Assembly: GCF_900119365.1 (NCBI RefSeq)
Contig: NZ_FPJO01000002.1
Location: 372,001-436,000 of the forward strand
DNA: 64,000 nucleotides
DNA from: Streptomyces atratus
GTDB lineage: Bacteria > Actinomycetota > Actinomycetes > Streptomycetales > Streptomycetaceae
Direction of reading: 5' to 3'
Below are positions 42,615 through 50,778 of this stretch, one piece after another (the stretch's first letter is position 1; each line of letters starts with the position of its first letter). The position numbers and the translations under genes were made by a program. The notes under the pieces were generated by a model. That model made no database searches and was not told the origin of the DNA. It saw nothing but the letters and a program-made list of their open reading frames with translations.

Positions 42615-44396
42615 ATGAGCACCACCCCCACCCCCCGTAACGACGGCCACCCCTACCAGGACCCGTCCCTCCCCAGCTCCGAGCGCGTCGCCGACCTCAT
42701 CTCCCGGATGACCCTGGAGGAGAAGGCCGGTCTGCTCTTCCAGACCATGCTGACCATGCACCCCGACGGCCGCCCGGTCGAGGCCGGCGAGGATTCCATG
42801 GCCCCCACGGACACCACCGGCATGGTGCGCTCCAAGCTCATGAGCCACTTCAACCTCTTCGGCACCGCGGGCCCACGCCAGATGGCCGAGTGGCACAACA
42901 CCCTCCAGGAGATGGCCGCGAGCACCCGTCTCGGCATCCCGGTCACCGTCTCCACCGACCCCCGTCACTCCTTCACCGCGAACATCGGCGCCTCCATCGA
43001 GGCCGGTGCCTTCTCTGTGTGGCCCGAGCCGACCGGCCTGGCCGCCACCCGCGACCCGGAGCTGGTCCGCCGCTTCGCCGACGTCGCCCGCCGCGAATAT
43101 CTCGCGGTCGGCCTCCGCGTCGCCCTGCACCCGCAGATCGACCTGGCCACCGAGCCCCGCTGGTCCCGCCAGATGGGCACCTTCGGCGCGGACGCCGCAC
43201 TCACCGCCGAGCTGGTCCAGGCGTACGTCCTCGGCTTCCAGGGCGAGCGTCTCGGCCCGGACAGCGTGGCCACCATGGTCAAGCACTTCCCCGGCGGCGG
43301 CCCGCAGAAGGACGGCGAGGACCCGCACTTCCCGCACGGCAAGGAGCAGATCTACCCGGGCGGAATGCGCGAGCACCACCTGGCCCCGTTCAAGGCGGCC
43401 ATCGCGGCCGGCGCCTCGCAGATGATGCCGTACTACGGCCAGCCGGTCGGCACCGACTGGGAAGAGGTCGGCTTCGGCTTCAACAAGGGCGTGATCACAG
43501 GGCTGTTGCGCGAACAGCTCGGCTTCGACGGCATCGTCTGCACCGACTGGGGCCTGCTCAACGACGAGGCGATCTTCGGCGAGATGCACCAGGCCCGCGC
43601 CTGGGGCGTCGAGCACCTGACCGTCGCCGAACGCGCCGCGAAGGCGATCGACGCGGGCGCCGACCAGTTCGGCGGCGAGTCCTGCCCCGAGGTGATCGTC
43701 GACCTGGTCCGCTCCGGCCGCCTCTCCGAGGACCGCATCGACCGCTCCGTACGACGTCTGCTGCGCGAGAAGTTCGTCCTCGGCCTCTTCGACAGCCCGT
43801 ACGTCGACCCCGCCGCTGCCGAGGAGATCGTCGGCAACAGCGAGTTCCGCGCGGCCGGCCAGTCGGCCCAGCGCCGCTCACTCACCGTCCTGGTCAACCA
43901 CGAGCGGACACTGCCGGTTGCCGACGAGCGTCCGAAGCTGTACGCCGAAGGGCTCGACGCGCGGGTCGCGGCCCGGTTCGGCGAGCTGGTGGACGACCCC
44001 GCGGACGCGGACCTCGCGGTGCTGCGCCTGTTCACCCCGTACGAGTTCCGGGAGAACAAGTTCGAACAGCTCTTCCACTCGGGGCGCCTGGACTTCACCG
44101 AGGAGGAGCTGAAGCCGGTCCTGGACCTCCTCGACGCCGTACCGACCGTCGTCTGTCTGAACCTGGAGCGGCCCGCCGTCATCCCGGAGATCGCCGAGCG
44201 GTCGGCGGCGCTGATCGTCGACTTCGGCGCGAGCGACGAGGCGCTGCTCGACGTGGCGTTCGGGCGGGCCGGGGCGGAGGGCCGGCTGCCGTACGAGCTG
44301 CCGCGCTCGATGGCCGCTGTCGAGGCGTCCCGGTCCGACGTGCCCCACGACACCGCCGATCCGGTCTTTCCCTTCGGGGCCGGACTGGACCTCTGA
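42615..44396 (+). CDS. Glycoside hydrolase family 3 protein (beta-glucosidase-like)
   Basis: A 593-residue GH3 enzyme with the N-terminal barrel (LGIPVTVSTDPRHSF, TMVKHFPGGGPQ containing the KHF motif, GFDGIVCTDWGLLND with the probable nucleophile Asp) and a shortened C-terminal alpha/beta domain (LTVLVNHERTLP to FPFGAGLDL). There is no signal peptide, so it acts in the cytoplasm on an imported substrate, consistent with the MFS gene in front. TTGGAGAA precedes the ATG at 42615. Exact sugar specificity cannot be inferred. Confidence 0.92.
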   Translation: MSTTPTPRNDGHPYQDPSLPSSERVADLISRMTLEEKAGLLFQTMLTMHPDGRPVEAGEDSMAPTDTTGMVRSKLMSHFNLFGTAGPRQMAEWHNTLQEMAASTRLGIPVTVSTDPRHSFTANIGASIEAGAFSVWPEPTGLAATRDPELVRRFADVARREYLAVGLRVALHPQIDLATEPRWSRQMGTFGADAALTAELVQAYVLGFQGERLGPDSVATMVKHFPGGGPQKDGEDPHFPHGKEQIYPGGMREHHLAPFKAAIAAGASQMMPYYGQPVGTDWEEVGFGFNKGVITGLLREQLGFDGIVCTDWGLLNDEAIFGEMHQARAWGVEHLTVAERAAKAIDAGADQFGGESCPEVIVDLVRSGRLSEDRIDRSVRRLLREKFVLGLFDSPYVDPAAAEEIVGNSEFRAAGQSAQRRSLTVLVNHERTLPVADERPKLYAEGLDARVAARFGELVDDPADADLAVLRLFTPYEFRENKFEQLFHSGRLDFTEEELKPVLDLLDAVPTVVCLNLERPAVIPEIAERSAALIVDFGASDEALLDVAFGRAGAEGRLPYELPRSMAAVEASRSDVPHDTADPVFPFGAGLDL

Positions 44397-44453
44397 GACG
44401 CTTCGGGCACCCGGATCCCCGCCCTCCACCCCACAGAGCAGGAGTCACCCCTG

Positions 44454-45911
44454 ATGACCACCAGCCCCACCGTCCTGACCAGCAGCGGCCCCGTGCGCGG
44501 CGAGCGCCGCGAGAGCGGGGTGCGGTTCCTCGGCATCCCGTACGCCGCGCCGCCGGTCGGTGAGCTGCGGTCCGCGGCTCCGGTTCCGCCCGAGCCGTGG
44601 ACCGAGGCGATGGACGCGACGGCGTACGGGCCGACCGCTCAGCGCCGTCCGTTCGGCGAGGTCACGACCATTCCCGAGCCGACCGTTCCGGGCGAGTCGA
44701 TCCTCAACCTGAATGTGTTCACCCCGGACGTCGCCTCCCCTGCCGGGAGCGGTCTCCCGGTCCTGGTGTGGATCCACGGCGGCGGTTACGTGGCCGGTTC
44801 GGCGGCCAGCCCCTGGTACGACGGGGCGGCCTTCAACCGGGACGGCGTGATCGTGGTCTCGTTCGGTTACCGGCTGGGCATCGAGGGCTTCCTGCACCTG
44901 GCGGACGCGCCCGACAACCGTGGCGTGCTCGACTGGATCGCGGCCCTTCAGTGGGTGCGTGACAACATCGCGGCCTTCGGTGGCGATCCGTCCAAGGTGA
45001 CCGTCGCGGGTCAGTCGGCGGGCGGCGGCGCGGTCCAGACACTGCTCGCGACGCCTGCCGCGCAGGGCCTGTTCCGGGGCGCGATCTCGGTGTCCGGAGC
45101 GGTGATGCAGCCGCAGGGGCGTGAGATGGCGCTGACCATCTCCCGCCTGTTCACCGAGCGGACCGGAGTCCCGGCGACCGCCGCCGCGCTCCGCGACAAG
45201 TCCGACGACGAACACCTCGCCCTCATGGACGCGTTGAACGCGCCCGGCCCCGAGCGCGAGTCGCTGCCGCTGGTCGTCCTCGCCCCCTTCGCCGACGGCG
45301 AGCTGATCCCCGCCCCGGTGATGGACGCTCTCACCACCGGCGACGCGGGCACCGGTACCTCGCTGATGCTCGGCTTCACCGCCCACGAGTTCAACCTCAT
45401 GCCCGCCCCGGACGGCGGCGAGGAGATGCTGCGCGCCGCACTGGCCGCCATGGGCCTGGACCCGGACCGCACCCAGCGCTTCCTCGACCTCAACAAGGAC
45501 ACCCCGGGCGCCCTCCTCGGCCAGGCGGCCACCGACACCACCTTCCGCGCCCCCTCCCTTGCCATCACCGAGGCCCGCGCCGCCCGCCAACTCCCCACCT
45601 GGCTGTACCAGTTCGAGTACACGTCCACCGCCGCGACCTACGCGGGCCTGGCGAGCCACTGCCTCGACCTGCCCTTCGCGTTCGGCCTGCCCGCCGACGC
45701 CGAGGGTGTCACCGCCGCTCTGGGCGAGAACCCGCCGCAGCGCTTGACCGACGCCATGCACTCCGCCTGGGTCGCTTTCGTGACCGATCTCGACCCGGGT
45801 GCCGGCTGGCCGCGCTACACCACCTCACAGCGCTCCACGATGATCTGGGACGCCGAGCCGCACACGGAGTCCGACCCCCTGGGCCCGGTCCGCGGGATCT
45901 GGCTGGGCTGA
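44454..45911 (+). CDS. Type B carboxylesterase
   Basis: A 485-residue alpha/beta hydrolase of the carboxylesterase type B family. The oxyanion hole is PVLVWIHGGGYVAGSA, the nucleophile Ser lies in VTVAGQSAGGGAV, and the acid and histidine are in the C-terminal third (the His probably in YAGLASHCLDLPFAFG). It is cytoplasmic, with no signal peptide. As the last gene of the MFS-GH3-esterase cluster it may remove acyl groups from an imported glycoside. GAGCAGGAG lies upstream of the ATG. Confidence 0.92.
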   Translation: MTTSPTVLTSSGPVRGERRESGVRFLGIPYAAPPVGELRSAAPVPPEPWTEAMDATAYGPTAQRRPFGEVTTIPEPTVPGESILNLNVFTPDVASPAGSGLPVLVWIHGGGYVAGSAASPWYDGAAFNRDGVIVVSFGYRLGIEGFLHLADAPDNRGVLDWIAALQWVRDNIAAFGGDPSKVTVAGQSAGGGAVQTLLATPAAQGLFRGAISVSGAVMQPQGREMALTISRLFTERTGVPATAAALRDKSDDEHLALMDALNAPGPERESLPLVVLAPFADGELIPAPVMDALTTGDAGTGTSLMLGFTAHEFNLMPAPDGGEEMLRAALAAMGLDPDRTQRFLDLNKDTPGALLGQAATDTTFRAPSLAITEARAARQLPTWLYQFEYTSTAATYAGLASHCLDLPFAFGLPADAEGVTAALGENPPQRLTDAMHSAWVAFVTDLDPGAGWPRYTTSQRSTMIWDAEPHTESDPLGPVRGIWLG

Positions 45912-45933
45912 CCCGAGCGGCGGGGCGGGCCGG

Positions 45934-46620
45934 TCAGTTCTCCGACCGGTCCTCCTCGCCACCGGACCGTTCCGGCAGCCCCACCCCGTCCACCGTCACC
46001 GACCGCAGCAACCGGTCGAAGTATGCCCGCAGCCGCCCCACCATGTCGTACGTCTCCGGGGCGAGCGCCCACTGCAGCTGCAGCCCGTCCATCACCGCCG
46101 CGATCTCCGCGGCCAGCGCCTCCGGGTCGGTGCCGGGCTTGACCTCACCACGCTCGACGGCGTCCCGGAGCTCCCTGCCGATCCCCTCGATGACCATGCG
46201 GTAGCGGCCGACGAAGAAGTCGTGCGCGGGGTGGCCCCGCTCGCCCGCCTCCCCCACCAGCGCGTTGAACATCTTGGTGCGGCCCGGCCGTTCGGCGTTG
46301 TACGCCGCGAGGCCGAGCAGCGTCTGAAAGGTCTCGACGACGGACTGCGGCTCGCGCGCGAAGAGCCGTACCCCGCCCTGCTCGTCGGTCCGCCGCAGCA
46401 CCGAGATCAGCAGATCCTCCTTGCTGCGGAAGTGGTGCAGCAGCCCACCCTGTGTGATCCCCGCGTCCTTCGCGATCCGCGCGAGCGACGAGGCATGGAA
46501 CCCCCACTGCGCGAAGTGCTCGACGGCGGCGTCCAGAATCCGGGCACGGCGCTCGTCACCCACGGCGTAGCTGCCACGAGCTGCGGTTCTACGGGGCTTT
46601 CCATCCTGCGTGCGGTCCAT
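45934..46620 (-). CDS. TetR/AcrR-family transcriptional regulator
   Basis: A 228-residue TetR protein. The HTH (ARILDAAVEHFAQWGFHASS, then IAKDAGITQGGLLHHFRSKEDLL) is canonical; the rest is a helical ligand-binding domain with a MDGLQLQWALAP segment typical of the TetR_C_6-like group. It converges on the MFS-GH3-esterase cluster and may repress it. An ACCT-TATG-AGGT dyad (46628-46639) overlaps its own promoter region, consistent with autoregulation. AGGTGG precedes ATG 46620. Confidence 0.92.
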   Translation of the reverse strand: MDRTQDGKPRRTAARGSYAVGDERRARILDAAVEHFAQWGFHASSLARIAKDAGITQGGLLHHFRSKEDLLISVLRRTDEQGGVRLFAREPQSVVETFQTLLGLAAYNAERPGRTKMFNALVGEAGERGHPAHDFFVGRYRMVIEGIGRELRDAVERGEVKPGTDPEALAAEIAAVMDGLQLQWALAPETYDMVGRLRAYFDRLLRSVTVDGVGLPERSGGEEDRSEN

Positions 46621-46980
46621 GCGGACCACCTTATGAGGTCGCGCGGACAGGCGCGGGGGCTGGTGTTGGTCATGCACGACCACGGCACAACGACGGTACG
46701 GTCCGCCGCCCGGCAAGCACGACTGAGCCGCTCAGTGCCCCTTGGCCTCGGCTCATCCTCACCGAGGTACCGCTCATCGAATGCGGCGCCCACTGATCCG
46801 CACGGCCCGCACCTGCCCGCCGGCCCCCGCCGGGACAGACCCTTGCTCCGCAACGTGACACCTGACCACCAGAGTGTCACGTTCATCCACACCTCATGCT
46901 TCGACGGAGCGCCACGGCACGGCCACCTGGTCCGACCCGGAGTTCGAGCGGGGCCGGACCGGGCACCACACCTCACGACG
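46621..46980. other. Intergenic region between TetR gene and the first WhiJ-type module
   Basis: These 360 nt show no gene. They contain an ACCT-TATG-AGGT dyad next to the tetR start and a larger inverted repeat at 46852-46883. Confidence 0.5.
46852..46883. repeat. Perfect inverted repeat AACGTGACAC-N12-GTGTCACGTT
   Basis: Both 10-bp arms match perfectly with a 12-nt spacer. It lies 98 nt beyond the stop of the minus-strand ATPase-like gene and 232 nt upstream of tetR. It could be a terminator without a U-run or an operator; the moderate AT content of the arms favours an operator. Confidence 0.5.
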
Positions 46981-47529
46981 TCACCTGGGCAGCCGAACCC
47001 ATGACTTGGTGCCACGCTGCGGCGGGTCGGCCGCGCCGGCGCCCCACTCCCCGCCCCAGTCGTCCACCACGGCCGACAGCAGCCAGAGCGCCCGCCGACG
47101 CCGTGTTTCGCAGAGCGTGGCCAGGTCCGGGTCGGCGTGGTGCGGGTGCTGGTCCCAGACGAGGAGACGGACCGCGTCCTCCCGGTGACGCAGGGATACG
47201 TAGAGCTCCCTCCCCGGGCTCATTCTGGCGGTGACCGCGACCAGCTCGTCCACGACGTGCGTGGCCGGCCAGACGTACGGGGCGAGCCCGTGCGCCTCCA
47301 GCGCGGCGGCGACCACGGTCCGCCCGATGAACGCGCTGCGGATGTCACCGGGAAGCGTGAAACTCAACGAGAGCCCGCGCCCGGAACGGCCCTTCGGGCG
47401 GAGGTAGGACCGGGGGTGCGGCTCCGGGTTCGCTCGCAGGGTGGGATGCGGGTACGGGTGCGTGAACGGGACCGGCATACGTGTCTCGGCGGCGGCCGGA
47501 CAGAGTGCGGCGATCGGAGATGAGTGCAT
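46981..47529 (-). CDS. ATP-binding (HATPase-like) regulatory protein, module copy 1
   Basis: A 182-residue protein of the AbaA/anti-sigma-like ATPase type often encoded beside WhiJ-type regulators. After a Pro/His-rich N-terminus (about 1-45), LSLSFTLPGDIRSAFIGRTV and the helix VVDELVAVTARM sit where the ATPase N-box (ELVTNA) is expected; the key Asn is missing, and the later DxG motif reads WDQHP. It may therefore no longer bind ATP normally. GGGGAG lies 6 nt before ATG 47529. It is divergent from the XRE gene, and a second copy lies at 50082-50618. Confidence 0.75.
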   Translation of the reverse strand: MHSSPIAALCPAAAETRMPVPFTHPYPHPTLRANPEPHPRSYLRPKGRSGRGLSLSFTLPGDIRSAFIGRTVVAAALEAHGLAPYVWPATHVVDELVAVTARMSPGRELYVSLRHREDAVRLLVWDQHPHHADPDLATLCETRRRRALWLLSAVVDDWGGEWGAGAADPPQRGTKSWVRLPR

Positions 47530-47689
47530 GGCTGACTCCCCTGATGCGGGCGGTGAGTTGGCGGTGTCTCTCTTTTCGCGTGGGCGCGCACGAGTGGCTC
47601 ACGTTGTGTGTTGCGGACGAGCAGTGGCCTGTCTCCCTGACGCGGGACCGCCCCTCCCAGGGCAGGAGGTTGCGGGCAGGACCGCGTGA
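47528..47689 (+). CDS. Candidate small protein overlapping the divergent ATPase start (copy 1)
   Basis: A possible 53-residue protein whose ATG shares bases with the start codon of the minus-strand ATPase gene (CATG). GGAGATGA lies upstream. Copy 2 (50617-50778) encodes a 53-residue product with the same first and last residues (GELAVSLF and CCGRAVACLPDAGPPLPGQE) but a different middle, because two indels shift and restore the frame. This may be a real small protein or just conserved regulatory DNA; confidence is low. Confidence 0.3.
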   Translation: MADSPDAGGELAVSLFSRGRARVAHVVCCGRAVACLPDAGPPLPGQEVAGRTA

Positions 47690-47847
47690 TGCACTTCCAG
47701 CTCGTCGGCGCTGTGTGAGCGGTACGTTACTAACTGTAGGGCATTCGGGAGTACGTGTACTACGTTTCGGCGCATCGCCGACCGGTGGACCTTCAACCGA
47801 CCGGAGGGGCAGACTGTGAGCAATTCCGGGCAGCAGGGGAGACAAGG
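47530..47847. promoter_or_regulatory. Divergent regulatory region of module copy 1
   Basis: The 318-nt gap between the ATPase-like and XRE genes. Residues 47616-47698 are identical, base for base, with 50705-50787 in copy 2, far more than expected from the flanking divergence, so this block probably carries shared control sites or was recently converted. Confidence 0.5.
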
Positions 47848-48699
47848 ATGCCGCCGAGAAACGCACCGACCGAACGTCAGCGCCGCCTGGGGGCGGAGCT
47901 CCGGAAGATGCGCACAGCCGCCGACATGACTACGGAGGCTGCGGCTCGCGCTCTCGCCGTGCCACGCACGAACATCCCGAACATGGAATCCGGCCGCTCC
48001 GGAATCAGCGCCGCGCGTGTCCGCGCCATGGCCGCGACCTACGGTTGCCGTAACGAGGCGTTGATCGACGCTCTGGCCGCCATGACGTCTCGACACCGCT
48101 CGCCCTGGTGGGCCGCGTACCGAAATTCACTCCCCGCAGGCTTCCTCGATGTGGCTGAGATGGAGTGGCACGCCCGCCGCCTGAGGATCGCCCTGACGGT
48201 TCACATGCCGGGCCTCTTCCATACCGAGGAACACGCCCGCGCCGTCTTCGAACACGTCATTCCGCCGCTCTCCCCGGACGACGTCGAAGTACGCATGGCT
48301 TTGCGCCTGGAGCGCCGCCAAGTCCTGGACAAGGCTCATCCTCCGTCGATCGAGCTGATCATGTACGAAGCGGCACTGCGCACCCAGTTCGGCGGGCCGA
48401 AAGTGGCGAAGGCGCAGCTCCACCACGTCCTGGAGATGTCTGAGCGCCACGACGTGGCCGTGCACGCCATTCCCTTCAGCGCCGGAGGATTCCCCGGCGC
48501 AGGGCAGTCGGTGATCTACGCCGAGGGCCCGGTGCCGGAACTCGACACCGTAGAGCTCGACAGCACCCACGGCCCAGAGTTCTACGACTCCGACCAACAG
48601 TTGCGCAAGTACCGGGCCCAGCTCGGCGCCATGCGTGAAGTGGCCCTGAATCCAAGCCAGTCCCGCGACTTCATCCTCGCCATCGCCAACGACCTTTAG
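47848..48699 (+). CDS. XRE-family regulator with DUF5753 (WhiJ-like), copy 1
   Basis: A 283-residue protein. An N-terminal XRE HTH (ERQRRLGAELRKMRTAADMT, then ALAVPRTNIPNMESGRSGIS) is followed by a DUF5753 domain (about 100-280: AEMEWHARRLRIALTVHMPG, FNxx-like VFEHVIPPLS, GGFPGAGQSVIYAEG). WhiJ-type proteins control development or antibiotic production and are partnered by small DUF397 proteins, as here (next gene, 12 nt downstream). ATG 47848 has GGGGAGACAAGG directly upstream. Confidence 0.9.
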   Translation: MPPRNAPTERQRRLGAELRKMRTAADMTTEAAARALAVPRTNIPNMESGRSGISAARVRAMAATYGCRNEALIDALAAMTSRHRSPWWAAYRNSLPAGFLDVAEMEWHARRLRIALTVHMPGLFHTEEHARAVFEHVIPPLSPDDVEVRMALRLERRQVLDKAHPPSIELIMYEAALRTQFGGPKVAKAQLHHVLEMSERHDVAVHAIPFSAGGFPGAGQSVIYAEGPVPELDTVELDSTHGPEFYDSDQQLRKYRAQLGAMREVALNPSQSRDFILAIANDL

Positions 48700-48710
48700 G
48701 GAAACTCGCC

Positions 48711-48902
48711 ATGCCTGAGATCACTTGGGAGACCCCGTACTGCGGAGAGGCAGCGAACTGCTACCGGATAGGAACCGACGAACAGGGCAACAGCTACATC
48801 GCCGTCAGCGGCACGGAGGAGCACTTCCTCACCGACAGCCGCGAAGCGCTCGTGCAGATGATCCGCGACATCAAGGCCGGCAAGGCCGACCACCTGCTGT
48901 AA
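48711..48902 (+). CDS. Small DUF397-like protein, copy 1
   Basis: A 63-residue protein. The start (TWETPYCGEAANCYRIG) keeps the Trp and Cys spacing of DUF397/BldB-type proteins, and the rest (YIAVSGTEEHFLTDSREALV) resembles their second half. It follows the WhiJ-like gene by 11 nt and probably antagonises or modulates it. The last 121 nt of the gene region (48785-48905) are identical to 51874-51994 in copy 2. Confidence 0.75.
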   Translation: MPEITWETPYCGEAANCYRIGTDEQGNSYIAVSGTEEHFLTDSREALVQMIRDIKAGKADHLL

Positions 48903-48950
48903 GCGTCAACTCGTACACCCGGCTGTCCGGGTCCTCCGGCCTCCTCCTCG

Positions 48951-49079
48951 GATGAGGCCCAGCATGACGCGGACGGCCGCCGCCCTACCGGCCCCGTTCG
49001 CACCAAGAAAACCGGTAACCGTTCCGCCGGTCAGCGACAGCCGCACACCATCCACAGCCGCATGGTCGCCATACGTGCG
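48951..49079 (-). pseudogene. Relic of an ABC transporter ATP-binding protein
   Basis: Read on the minus strand, this stretch encodes RTYGDHAAVDGVRLSLTGG continuing TVTGFLGANGAGRAAA and VRVMLGLI. That is the N-terminal part of an ABC ATPase, with the Walker A degraded (GANGAGRAAA instead of GxNGAGKTT). There is no start nearby in frame and homology stops after LGLI, so it is a decayed fragment lying between the two duplicated modules. Confidence 0.7.
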
Positions 49080-49160
49080 TCATGAGTCCCGTCCGTTGCC
49101 TGCACAAGCGGTTCCCGGTCCGCCCGCTCACGGGGAACTTTTTTCGCCGAGGCCAAGGAA

Positions 49161-49424
49161 TCAGCCATGGTTTGCCCAGAACAAGCCCCCCGTGATCAAG
49201 AGGATGCCACAGCCGAAGACCGCACCGATCCCAGGATTTCTGCGCTGCGCGATGGACCGGCCAAGCATCCCCAGAACCGGAACCCAACCAGCCGCATAAA
49301 CGATCCAGGCGATTTTCAGCATCAATGGACTGGTATCCACCTTGAACAGCGCCCATGCCACAAACACAAAAAGTGCCGGCGTGGCCCACAGGTTGCGCTC
49401 GATCACTTCCTGGCGTTCCGACAA
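49161..49424 (-). CDS. Small membrane protein of unknown function
   Basis: An 87-residue protein with two or three hydrophobic segments (TPALFVFVAWALFKVD, MLKIAWIVYAAGWVPVLGML, GAVFGCGILLITGGLFW). The TTG start at 49424 has a strong AGGAGG upstream. Its amino-acid usage is that of a real membrane protein and its GC content is lower than its neighbours, suggesting acquired DNA. It lies upstream of the ABC relic. No family recognised. Confidence 0.6.
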   Translation of the reverse strand: MSERQEVIERNLWATPALFVFVAWALFKVDTSPLMLKIAWIVYAAGWVPVLGMLGRSIAQRRNPGIGAVFGCGILLITGGLFWANHG

Positions 49425-50081
49425 CGAAACCCTCCTGGATCAATGAGATCGCGCCCCTCTCGCTACTGGAGGGGGACACGATCTCCCTACGGCTCTACTA
49501 GCTAGAAGTTGCTGATCAATTACGAGATATCCTCGTCGATCGCGTATGCGGGCGCGCCTTGATCGCAGCCTTTCCGTACCTGCTCTTGACTATCTTTTTG
49601 ACCGCCTTCTTGGCCGCGCCGCCGATGCGCTTCGATCCGACATCTCTCTGCGTACCAGGGAATGCCGAACCGGCATCGGCCGAGGAGCCGAAACTCGACG
49701 CGCCTGACCGTGCGCATCTTGTTGTGCATCAGCACTCCTCCTGCTCGCCAGGAGGCATGTCCGACACTTATCGCGCCGCCGGTACCTGCTGACCGGCAAA
49801 CAAGGGAGGATGTCCAAATCATTGGCCAAATTTCACCCACCCTGAAATCCCTTCACTACTTTGCAGCAAACAGATCGGCGTTACTCCGTCTGTCGCAGCG
49901 AGGGCGGAAGCCGGGACCCCCTCGGCCAGAGGCTGCTCGCCTTCGCCGGGGGCTCCGACGGCGGAGCCAGTCACACAGAAGCCCCGCAGCCGCACACGGT
50001 CGGCGACGGCGACACCGGTGAGCCCCTGCCGCCGGCCCGACGGGCAGCCTCCCGTCCGCTCCCCCGACCGCCCCGTGGCCG
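49425..50081. other. 657-nt low-coding stretch between the duplicated modules
   Basis: No well-supported gene apart from the weak candidate at 49520-49729. The part around 49490-49870 is less GC-rich than the surroundings. It probably contains decayed or foreign DNA inserted between, or left after, the module duplication. Confidence 0.4.
49520..49729 (-). CDS. Weak candidate small basic protein
   Basis: A 69-residue reading frame with a very good ribosome-binding site (AGGAGG 7 nt before the ATG). The predicted protein is basic and Arg/Gln-rich. An alternative frame over the same DNA reads IGGAAKKAVKKIVKSRYGKA, which looks more like a natural helix, so a frameshifted small gene is possible. 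Neither is recognised. Confidence 0.25.
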   Translation of the reverse strand: MHNKMRTVRRVEFRLLGRCRFGIPWYAERCRIEAHRRRGQEGGQKDSQEQVRKGCDQGAPAYAIDEDIS

Positions 50082-50618
50082 TCAGCGCGGCAGCACCACC
50101 CAGGACTTGATGCCTGCGTGCGGCGAAGAGGCCTCGCTGACGCCCCACTCCCCACCCCAGTCGTCCACAACAGCCGCGAGCAGCCACAGCGCCCGCCGAC
50201 GACGCGTCTCGCAGAGGGCGGCCACGTCCGGGTCTCCATGGCGGGGGTGCTGGTCCCAGACAAGCAGGCGGACCGCGTCGTCCCGGTGGCGCAGGGATAC
50301 GTAGAACTCCTTGCCGGGGCTCATCCTGGCGGTGACCGCGACGAGTTCGGCGACAGCATGCGCGGTGGGCCAGGCGTACGGGGCGAGCCCGTGCGCCTCC
50401 AGCGCGGCGGAGATGGCGGTACGGCCGATGAACGCGCTGCGGATGTCGCCGGGAAGCGTGAAACTGAGGGCGAGCCCGCGCCCCGAGTGCCCCTTGGGGC
50501 GCAGGTAGGGCCGGGGGTACGACTGCGGGTTCGTTTGCAGGGTGGGGTATGGGTACGGGACCGGCATACGCGCCTCGGCGGCGGCCGGACAGAGTGCGAC
50601 GCGTGGAGATGAAGGCAT
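50082..50618 (-). CDS. ATP-binding (HATPase-like) regulatory protein, module copy 2
   Basis: A 178-residue paralogue of the protein at 46981-47529, closely similar along its length (LRPKGHSGRGLALSFTLPGD and ETRRRRALWLLAAVVDDWGG). It carries the same altered N-box (VAELVAVTARM) and WDQHP in place of the usual ATP-binding residues. The start ATG 50618 has GGGGGAG 6 nt upstream. It is divergent from the second XRE gene. The retention of both altered motifs in two copies suggests a conserved, perhaps non-catalytic, role. Confidence 0.75.
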   Translation of the reverse strand: MPSSPRVALCPAAAEARMPVPYPYPTLQTNPQSYPRPYLRPKGHSGRGLALSFTLPGDIRSAFIGRTAISAALEAHGLAPYAWPTAHAVAELVAVTARMSPGKEFYVSLRHRDDAVRLLVWDQHPRHGDPDVAALCETRRRRALWLLAAVVDDWGGEWGVSEASSPHAGIKSWVVLPR

Positions 50619-50778
50619 GACTGACTCCCCCGATACGGGTGGCGAGTTGGCGGTGTCTCTCTTTCGCGTGGGCGCGCACGGGTGGCTCACGTTGTTGTGC
50701 TGTGGACGAGCAGTGGCCTGTCTCCCTGACGCGGGACCGCCCCTCCCAGGGCAGGAGGTTGCGGGCAGGACCGCGTGA
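50617..50778 (+). CDS. Candidate small protein overlapping the divergent ATPase start (copy 2)
   Basis: A possible 53-residue protein, paired with 47528-47689. The ATG overlaps the opposing start codon, and GGAGATGA lies upstream as in copy 1. Its middle (FRVGAHGWLTLLCCG) differs from copy 1 through compensating indels, while the last 21 residues are identical. Low confidence. Confidence 0.3.
   Translation: MTDSPDTGGELAVSLFRVGAHGWLTLLCCGRAVACLPDAGPPLPGQEVAGRTA

Noticed and set aside
49430..49502. Plus-strand peptide INEIAPLSLLEGDTISLRLY ending in TAG
   Set aside because: It looks like the end of a protein but has no continuous upstream frame; it could be a relic, yet nothing else supports it.
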